64,000 nt of DNA from Amphiura filiformis (Eukaryota > Echinodermata > Ophiuroidea > Amphilepidida > Amphiuridae): assembly GCF_039555335.1 (NCBI RefSeq), contig NC_092628.1, positions 69,779,706-69,843,705 of the forward strand, in the 5' to 3' direction. The notes beneath the pieces are model-generated. The model was not told the DNA's origin. It saw only the letters and a list, made by a program, of their open reading frames with translations, and did no database searches. The position numbers were made by a program, and so were the translations under genes. Shown here piece after piece: positions 56,090 to 64,000 of the stretch. The first letter of the stretch is position 1. Each line of letters begins with the position of its first letter.

Positions 56090-56810
56090 AAAGAAGGGGT
56101 ATTACCCCTTCTGGATTTCTATATGAAACGTACATGTACTATCCTGTGGTGTCATAATATTGGGAAATTCTAGCCATGTATAAAGTAGACTTCAGGCCGT
56201 CTGTTGATCTGGCGGTAATTGGTCTCTGTCCTGTGACAAGATGGTGTTGCTAGAGGTCGTTGGTTTCGAGTCAAACTTCTTAGGGATGCTTTTTGATTCC
56301 CCTGTTGAATGAGGGCTGTTCAATTTTGACATATATCGTTTCCTTAACTCGCGCCTTTCATACCACCTGCGCTCCCTGTCAAAAACACACCGTAATCGTA
56401 CAAACAAGTGATTTTCACTGCATTTTTGTCAAAATATGAAAGGAATCGCCATTCGAATCTAAATGTGACAGGAATCACTATTCTAATGTCTTTATTCGAA
56501 ATTTAAAATGAATCACCCCCTTACCTTCGAAGTTCGGTCGGTTTTCCCTCAGTTAAGGTGTAGGTCAAAATAGCGCAAGGATTAGTTCAAGTCATTGGAG
56601 CATTTTAGTGTACCCGGAAAATTATGTAAGGTTTGGTAAGAAGGTTGAATACTTTGTTCCCAATGAATATCGATATCCAACAAAAGACGAATAGCAGTGA
56701 ATGAAAACAAAAGAGAAAAGATTTGGTGTTTCTAGGACTGATGTTCAACCCATTTGTATCCACCCCGTTATACATCCATTATAGATAAGCTATATCAGGA
56801 ACAAAGCGTT
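56090..56810. other. alpha-5 segment without counterpart in alpha-3
   Basis: A perfect small palindrome AGAAGGGGTATTACCCCTTCT begins near 56,093. A 71-codon minus-strand frame (56,407-56,192) with CVFDRERRWYERRELRKRY followed by a Ser/Thr-rich tail is unlike its AT-rich surroundings. It may be transposon-derived, but I do not recognise it. Alpha-3 either lost this stretch or never had it. Confidence 0.4.
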
Positions 56811-56910
56811 TTAAACATTGTGGGTGAAGTCCAAGTTTTAGATTAGAGTTTAATTGATTCTCGCTAAATGTCAGTTTTTAAACGAAAATCATTGTTATTG
56901 ATGTCTAATA

Positions 56911-57966
56911 CAGGGTGTCCCAGAATGATTTATACCGTGTTTGAACAAAATATCAAAAATATATAGACAACAGTGTATCTAATTTTAATAAGTGCAATAC
57001 AATGCCACACTTGTCTCCTACTTATTCTGTGACTTTCATGGAAATAGCTTGATTCGTTTTGGCGTTACATTGCTATTACTGAAAATTGACGAAAACTGCA
57101 TGTGTGTAATTTGCAATGCAAAGGCATCATAACACATGGATCCTTTATCACCATCGTCCAGCTGCACTGTGCAATATATTGGAGAAATCCTACATTCTTT
57201 GATAGGAAATACACCAAATTTGGCACAGAAGTAGAACTTACAATGCTAAATAATTCTTGATATGGGATTAAGTGAAACATTTCAATATGACATCAGATAT
57301 TTAGGTTGAAAAACATACTTTTTATGTGATTTTACCACAATCTTTACCCAAAAATGTTATTATTACAGAGGATATAAGTTCCTCAAGGATCCACCAAAGT
57401 AAATTTTAATCTTCTTCGTTACGTAGCTGTGGAGTTGCCCATATACTGTGGACATAAATGCATGTTGTGACACTAAGGACGAACCTTCTCTATACTTTTA
57501 TGAAAATCCATCTCTGCCGGCATTTCAAGTGATGAAACTCACACACCTCAATAATTGTCTTCAAAACTGCCGCCAAAGAAAGAATATTTTATGGTAACTC
57601 AAGCGCAGCAAATCCTTTATTCCATACAATGATTGCTTCGTAACATCATAAATAAACGATAGATATCGACTATTTAGTAGAAGTAAGAACAGGACGCAGC
57701 AATATACTGCATAACATTACTTTGTGCTGAACGGTTAGTAAGTTTACAGATTTTCAAAATAGGTTGCTTTGTCAAACTTGGAATTCACCATGTTTACGCA
57801 ATCCTCTATAACTTCTACTAGAAACGTCCAATTTTTAAAATCTAAAAAATCTGAGAAAGCTAAATATATGTAGAACTTAAAATGGAAAACAATGTGACCA
57901 ATAGAAATGCCGTTCATACCTAAATAATTCTATCTTTCTCGGTATAAATCATTCTGGGACACCCTG
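56911..57966. mobile_element. 1.06-kb Tc1/mariner-type non-autonomous element
   Basis: It starts CAGGGTGTCCCAGAATGAT with TTATACCG and ends with the inverted complement. TA lies on each side (56909-56910, 57967-57968). The outer dozen bases equal those of the element at 780-2274, but the rest of the termini differ, so it is a related but separate family. No transposase motif was recognised. Alpha-3 lacks it. Confidence 0.85.
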
Positions 57967-58296
57967 TATAATGTCCGTGATAAAACTGTATCACACTAGC
58001 AAAGGATAAAAGTAAAACCAAGGTAAATGTAATGCAACATTTAATGGGGAATAACAAAAAGGTATAAACAAAATTTAAAACCCGACGTTTTGAAAAGGTG
58101 CAAATTTTCTTTTGAAAATCAAATTTAAGATTAAAAACAGGTCTAACCAACTCTAATCACAAGAACAGTTGTTTATTTCCTGTCTTCGCATAGTTTTAAA
58201 CATATTAAAGGTAAACATACAAAAATGAGACCTTCCAACGTCTCCTCTTATTCAACAATTTCCTGGTAACACCCCACGTATCCTCTTTCCATTTAG

Positions 58297-58390
58297 TCGT
58301 AGTGTCCACTAATATGTATAGCCATCGACTAGAATGAACGCCAATGTATAAACTTATGGAGACAGCTAATGTTTCAATGGACTTCAGTTA
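58297..58390 (+). pseudogene. candidate exon C, alpha-5 copy, broken
   Basis: After CTTTCCATTTAG, TCGTAG gives an immediate stop in the expected phase, and the one-base deletion seen in alpha-3 is also present. Confidence 0.35.
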
Positions 58391-59365
58391 AGTGCTTGAG
58401 GCCGGCAAAAGATACAATTTTGCTTCTCCCTGGACAAATCAGGTGCTAAAATACTTTGCCAGGTCTCGTAATCAATATGTTTCAGTTCAACTTCAATAAT
58501 GTACTTTTATACAGGGAGTACCTAGACGAGGAGGACTTGTGAAGGTTGTTACTTTTGATGGATCCCTATTTAACTCCATAATGCTTTAACTTGGCTGGCT
58601 ATACTTGTTTTTCCATTTAAGTGAACAACTAGACATAATAGCATTAATAGCTATGGATATAAGCTTGGAAAAGCTTTGTAGTCACCTGCTCCGCAGTCAA
58701 ATATAATGACGAATGATGTACAGGCAAGCATGTTTTCATGACGAATGAGCTGGACATTGCTGTGATCGCAACTGGTTGGGAAGTCATACAGTGAATATTC
58801 TCAATGCAGAAATCAATGCAGAAATGAGGTTATGTTGACAGATCGTGTGATTTCATTCAAAAAATAAATTAAATTCTAGAACCTGTATAAAAAGGTGACC
58901 TCTTGTACCAGAAAATCAGGTCATCAGCACCGCGCTTGTTTTTACAGAAGTGCTTGAGATAGCACTTCATTTGCATTGTCGGGTGCATTGTATTCTATAA
59001 AATAATGAAAACAAAAATATAAGTGTACGAATAAGATCTGTCGATCAAAACTTAAGCAACACCATCTAACTTCACAATGAATACGACCTTTAGTTTTCGG
59101 GGTATTTGGATCCCGGGATGTTCATGTCTACGATTCAGAGTGTAGTTTTTGTATTAGTTTATTTAGCGGTGATGAGCATTAGTCTCCAAAATCACTTGAT
59201 ACTTTAGTGAGAGTACATTCATGTTCATTAGTTATAATTGGATATAATATGCAGTTTGCATTGTGTCTTTGACCTACAGGAACCATTGAAATAGATAAAC
59301 ATTATAAAAGCAGTTTCTAACTGACGAATCATTTCTAATTGATCAAGTTTTGTTAGTGTGTGTCT

Positions 59366-60221
59366 TCAACCTGGTCTCCCAACTAAACTGCCGTATATAG
59401 TCAGTTTACAAATTGAAAAACATCTTAAAGCAGTGGTGGCAGAAGCATTACAATTTAGAGGGGGTCGGGGTACGAGTTGTTCCGGTTTTACTGTGACGAT
59501 TTTCAGATGCAAAATTTTCAGTTTCAGACTATTTTGGCCCCAAATGTTTTGCTATTTTGTGGTGCCAGTGTGCGCGCATTTGGACCTAAACACGGTGTTT
59601 TTGGTATTAAAAAGACAAATGTATAGGGCAATTATTGTTTTATTTTTTCTTCTGTTATGATTTTAGGGGGAAGTCCTCCTTTCCGACGCCTATGTCTTAA
59701 ACTTATCATAAAACACCAGTTTAAGACACCTAAAGAGTAATAGCACTCTCTGTTGAATAGCATACGAGTAATTTGATAAGTAAAATTCCTCTGTGAGGTA
59801 TGACAAAGGTTGGGGAGGTAGCGCTCAAAAACAACATTGTTCAAGGCTGTCCCGCAGGGCTACAAGGAAACAATTGGCGCTCAAAAACAATAGCGACCAA
59901 TCTGAAACTATAATTTGGCCCCCGATAGAGGGCAGGGCATGAAGAATGAGGGAAATTAATGGGTAAAATACAAATTATTACTGTGGGAGTTTCTGGCCTC
60001 AGCCCTATTGGGCTTGCGGCATTTGGGACTTGCTACAAATGGAATTCCAATATATTGTGCCCACAGGCATGACAGGGCAAGTAAGCGAGAGAAACCTTAA
60101 TGTAACATTGACCAACAGAGGGCGTCAATATAGACATCCTAAACTGCTCTATATAGTGCAGTTTAGAGCCATGTGTTACTAACTGACTATATCGGCAGTT
60201 TAGTTGGAAGACCAGGCTGAA
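59366..60221. mobile_element. ~0.86-kb inverted-repeat element with a nested MITE
   Basis: TTCAACCTGGTCTCCC and AACTAAACTGCCGTATATAG at the left pair with CTATATCGGCAGTTTAGTT and GGAAGACCAGGCTGAA at the right, over about 40 bp with a few mismatches. The interior repeats CGCTCAAAAACAA twice (59,822, 59,878). No transposase. Confidence 0.8.
59431..59693. mobile_element. MITE-like unit, CAGTGG start, copy 2 (nested)
   Basis: Related to 52,303-52,618 over most of its length, ending GACGCCTATG. It lies inside the 59,366-60,221 element, so it is younger than its host. Confidence 0.6.
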
Positions 60222-60679
60222 CTTGATACTTCTATAAACTAACTAACACATCATGTTAAAAAATATACATTTGATCATCTTTATGTTACTGTAAGCGGAT
60301 CTTCAAGGTAAATGATAGACGTTTAAAAATGTACTCACAGTGAAATAAATAAATATAGTAGCGTTGGTGATGCATTTGATGGAAGTTAGAAACAACAACT
60401 TCACCATCGGACCAGATGTTTTTGTTTAGGGTTTTCCTTGTCCTTAATATAAGGAGATGGAAACAGATATGAAGATGGAGGGACAATATAACACATGGAC
60501 ACTACTTGAGCACTCACTTACAGCCAGTTACTAGAGAAAGCTTAAAGAAAGTGAAGGAGATATTTTACTGTAGGCCTAACATAATACGGGACCAAGTGTG
60601 ACTGTAAACTGAACGTTATGACATGCGGTAAGAAAGTCTAACAGTCATATAGGATTACTGATCCTGGGTTCCAGTTGTC

Positions 60680-61170
60680 CACCATAGGTCTCCATACAGT
60701 TTATGTTGTCCATCTGTTGCCCTGCTCAATTCCATTTCTTGTGTTTAGCTGTGTCTGAGATGTCTTGAGTCTTTGTTTGTTCTATAACCTATTTTGTTGG
60801 TCTTCCTGTCTTTGTAGGTGACCCCTAACATGTTTCGTTCCATGTTGTGCTGTGCCGGTTGTAGCTTCCTTTCCATTTTTACTGTAAGCGTCCTCAGCCC
60901 CATATCTAATAGTTGGAATTTTACATTGGTTGAACACTTTTCTTTTCTCACAAATTGGTATATCTCTTCTCATCATGATATTGCTAAGTTTGCCATATTG
61001 CCTTCATCCAAGCTTGATTCTTCTCTTTATTTCTTGCTCTTGTCCTTCTACCTTTAGACTGAACTGCTGTCTCAGGTATATATAATCATTGACTATTTCT
61101 ATGTTGCATTCATTGACAATGACTATTCTTTGCTGAACGAGGGGCCTGTTATTATTTTTCCCCCTGCATG
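60680..61170 (-). pseudogene. RTE-type LINE reverse transcriptase fragment
   Basis: On the minus strand, in broken frames from about 61,130 downward, the text shows NECNIEIVNDYIYLRQQ, EIKRRIKLG, KRKVFNQCKIPTIRYGAED and, after a shift, MERNMLGVTYKDRKTNKIG. This is the conserved C-terminal stretch of RTE-clade reverse transcriptases (EIKRRI...KVFNQCVLP..TYGAE...MERxMLGV..RDR). Catalytic regions are absent and frameshifts are several, so it is a dead fragment. Confidence 0.85.
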
Positions 61171-61199
61171 TTCATCTCTCATCTCTCAATATCTTCCAG

Positions 61200-64000
61200 G
61201 CTCTCTGTTATGATGATTATATCACAGGCCTGCTTAAAATGTTAGCTGCTAAAGAAAAGACCGGGAGAAAAGAAGAACAAGATTTGTTAAAACAAACTGA
61301 TATGAGAAACATGAGAAAGTAAAGAAGCTATAATAATCAAACTTGGAAAAATGAAAAGTAATCCCCAAGAGAAAGGCTCACCTATGAAACTGAAATATGT
61401 AGCACTGAGGCGTGTGACCTGCATATTGCTATCACCTGTCTGTAATCATTTGCACGTGGTCAGTTTCCTGTTCAAATGGGTCCTTTTCTTCTGTTTCAAT
61501 ATCCACAACTTCATCAATACATGAATCACTGCAACACCATTATCTGAATTTTCTTACGTATCTAACAGCATTTGTACATAAACTTTCCAAAATGGTTTAA
61601 AATCTTCAACTTCTACTGCAGATTTACAATACATATTCGTCTGCAAATAGTTTCCACGTGAAAGAGTTAACACATGCAGACGACCGAGACGAGGATTTTA
61701 TTCACATTAAAAAAGTTGAGCAGCATTTATACTTATCTCGTTTTCTATCTATTTTGGTCACATTACAGGTTTCCTGACCAGATGGTAATTGATACAAATC
61801 ATACAATGGCAGAGTAAAGCGTACGTACAGAATACAATGCTGATCGGTCAATTGGGCATTTAAAAATGGCAAATAGTCACTATAGAGTGTATGCAATAAA
61901 CCAACCGGAACGGTATTATAAATGAAATGGCAGTCATGTTGGAGGCCAGTTCTAAGATAGCTTAAGATGACAGAGGGACAGGTCTCTAGATCGATTCCAC
62001 AACCATTCATACCTATCCCCTGTTTTATTGTATTATCATATGAATTGCCGGTGGTACCTTATGGAGGACAGAATTTTATTTAGATGAGGATGATTCTTAT
62101 CATGAGTGACGTCGAATTGCATACCCTCTATAGCTTGTTGGATGACCTGAATACTACAGCGGTATGGGCAAGCATTTCCTGTAATTTGTTGAAAACGAAA
62201 CTGGCTAAACGAAATTTACAGAGTTGTAATTTTGAGTTTCCTATTCATCATTACTTTCATTATTTTCATTAAATAATTATGTTGTAAGTAATTAATACAG
62301 AATGACATTTTTAATAGTTTTGGTGTAATGGTGTTGGAAATGATCTGATTCACATATTGAACCATTGCTGCAATTAACAAAAATATGGAAACAAATTCAC
62401 CAATATCCGCTCTCAAGAACGCATAATCTACAAACACAAATGCACCCTTCAAACTATATAACCATATTAAAATACTTAAAGGGTTTGGGACGTTTTGACG
62501 CTGTAAGCAACACCACAATTTTGTAAGTGATGCAACAAGATATTGTTAAAACACGGCAGAAGGCGTCTTCAAATTCCGTTTACCTGACACTGGTTAAATG
62601 GCATGAAATTGTCAGACTGGGGATTCGACTATACCGTCACAAGTAATTTTCGCGCAGATGAAAAGTTCAGTTAAAATATCATAAATTTTCTTTCATTATA
62701 ATTTTTCATGTAATTCGCATTGAATCGAGTAGAAACCTCGGGTATAAATTCGTAGTATAACAACTGGTCATGTGGTCTTTGATTTTTTGCAGAAAGTGTT
62801 TTGCATACTTTTCTAATGCAATGTATATTTAAAATGCGTATGTAAATATACCTTATTAATAAACCAAAACGCCCATTATCTTCTTCGCCTGTCGCATCAT
62901 AGTAATCACTCAGTCTTACGTTTTGACGTCACTTGGTGTCACAGATGTAATACTTGAGCTGTAAAACTGGTAGAGAAAATGTGTTATGGTTGTAATACAT
63001 ACAAACTACGAGTACTTCCATCTGCTTGAGTTTCAAATCGAAATGTAGCATTTTATTTTTGACTCATAATTTTTTGGACCAAATGGCGAGGAACAAAATG
63101 GCAAATCGCATTGAATTACATGTAAAATAAGGATATCATTATTAAAGATTGCGCTTTTAAGAATATACAAGATAACGGTATTCTACAACTTACATGAACA
63201 GTGATAAAACTGGCACAAGAATAATTTCATCTGTATTCCACTCCACGTAAGCAGACTAGATACGCAAAACACAAGGATTCTATCCACTGATCATTGTTTG
63301 TTTATATAAAATACTTGAGTGAAGAATAGTCCATGAGGAGTGACACAGGTCAAGAGCTTATATAGGCACCTAGGCACTATAAAGGACAACCACATGGGCC
63401 AATCCGTGGTTCACAGCAGCTTAGGAACAAAAAGAGTGAACGGGTACAGTAAAGCATGAGACACGTGACATAAGATGCTAATGCACTCTGCTCTTGAAGA
63501 ATGGTGCACCGTTGTCAGATATGTCTCCTAATACTCCAAAGGCTATTCCAAACATAAACTGCAGTGTGGATGAAGGTCCTGCCAGTAGATATGGTTCTAG
63601 AAACTAGTACTGTGATAGCATGGACAAGCTGGCGCGGGTAGCTCTACTGACTACAAAATGTGTAAAAAATGATATCGTTGAAGTTTTAGTCGTAAAAAAC
63701 ATGTTCTAATCAACAAGGTCCTCCTTTTGACATAATCGACCATTTAACTTTTATCACATTTTTAATCCTATTAATGTACAAGGATGTAATTGAATCAAAC
63801 TGATAATTTCTTGGCGATCCTGGCAACTTAAAATCAGCTCATAATTATATATGTTTCATTCAACCCCTTCTCCCCCACGAAAGCAGACGATTTGAAAGTT
63901 CGCAATAGGCGGCGAAATCAGGGGGAACGCGTACCCTTAAATATATGCTCGTCCCTTCTAAATGTTAATGCTTTTATATTATGTATTGTATGCGGAGTTA
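61200..64000. other. region beyond the array; no gene recognised
   Basis: No further copy of the alpha or beta anchors appears. Two minus-strand frames of about 100 codons (62,010-61,702 and 62,518-62,216) lack motifs. The second has a hydrophobic stretch (FVSIFLLIAAMVQYV) that could be a membrane segment, but it has no promoter or splice support. The rest is AT-rich without clear repeats. Confidence 0.4.

Larger units (their letters stand above)
37335..59200 (+). repeat. ~22-kb segmental duplication, right copy (beta-4 plus alpha-5)
   Basis: Tandem partner of 14,018-37,334, starting at the same AGGCTTCCTACAACCAGTG text. It lacks the hAT-like, foldback, CCCAGCAA and GGGGCGCACC elements and Penelope copy 2. 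It carries its own insertions at 38,072, 41,921, 45,104, about 47,035-50,945, 53,021 and 56,911. Such private insertions date all of these after the duplication, apart from possible deletions. Confidence 0.9.

Noticed and set aside
61702..62010. 102-codon minus-strand ORF as a gene
   Set aside because: No motif, no splice context and no duplicate; such lengths occur by chance in 64 kb.

Overview
The window looks like nuclear DNA of an animal. It is AT-rich and has no operons or dense coding. It is packed with non-autonomous DNA transposons, Penelope-like retroelements and LINE tails, and has GT-AG bounded candidate exons. The mix (GIY-YIG Penelope elements, a foldback element, hAT-, piggyBac- and mariner-type relics, SINE-like units with pol III boxes) fits a marine invertebrate, possibly a deuterostome such as an echinoderm. 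The sequence alone does not fix the species. No bacterial or viral gene, rRNA, convincing tRNA or CRISPR array was seen.

The dominant structure is a nested segmental duplication. About 14.0-37.3 kb is repeated in direct orientation as about 37.3-59.2 kb. Each ~22 kb copy holds two older, diverged half-units, called beta and alpha here. With a third alpha half-unit at ~6.4-14.0 kb and a beta-like fragment at ~2.9-3.9 kb, the order is (beta) alpha - beta - alpha - beta - alpha. A separate direct duplication pairs 1-760 with 4,800-5,640. Most length difference between copies is insertion present in one copy only. The sister copy therefore serves as the empty site and gives target-site duplications (TSDs) for several elements.

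Region by region: 0.8-2.3 kb is a mariner-type transposon with a broken, internally inverted transposase. 6.4-12.1 kb is alpha-1, with three candidate exons, a TTAA-flanked MITE and a Penelope-like element with a 14-bp TSD. 14-30 kb is beta-2, with a helical ORF, a hAT-like element with GAGTCC repeats, a SINE-like unit, a 2.37-kb foldback element and several MITEs. 30-37 kb is alpha-3, with two more Penelope-like elements, one keeping a 490-codon RT-GIY-YIG frame. 37-50 kb is beta-4, with a 1.25-kb element, a hairpin MITE carrying another MITE, a third copy of a 4-bp-TSD MITE and a 180-bp palindrome. 51-60 kb is alpha-5, with a LINE tail, a TA-flanked 1.06-kb element and nested MITEs. 60-64 kb lies beyond the array and holds an RTE-type LINE fragment and otherwise unassigned DNA.

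The only recognisable protein functions are transposon-encoded. The best candidate for host coding sequence is a set of short exons repeated in each half-unit. Only in alpha-1 do they join in compatible phase. This is a low-confidence proposal of a tandemly duplicated, mostly decayed gene family.
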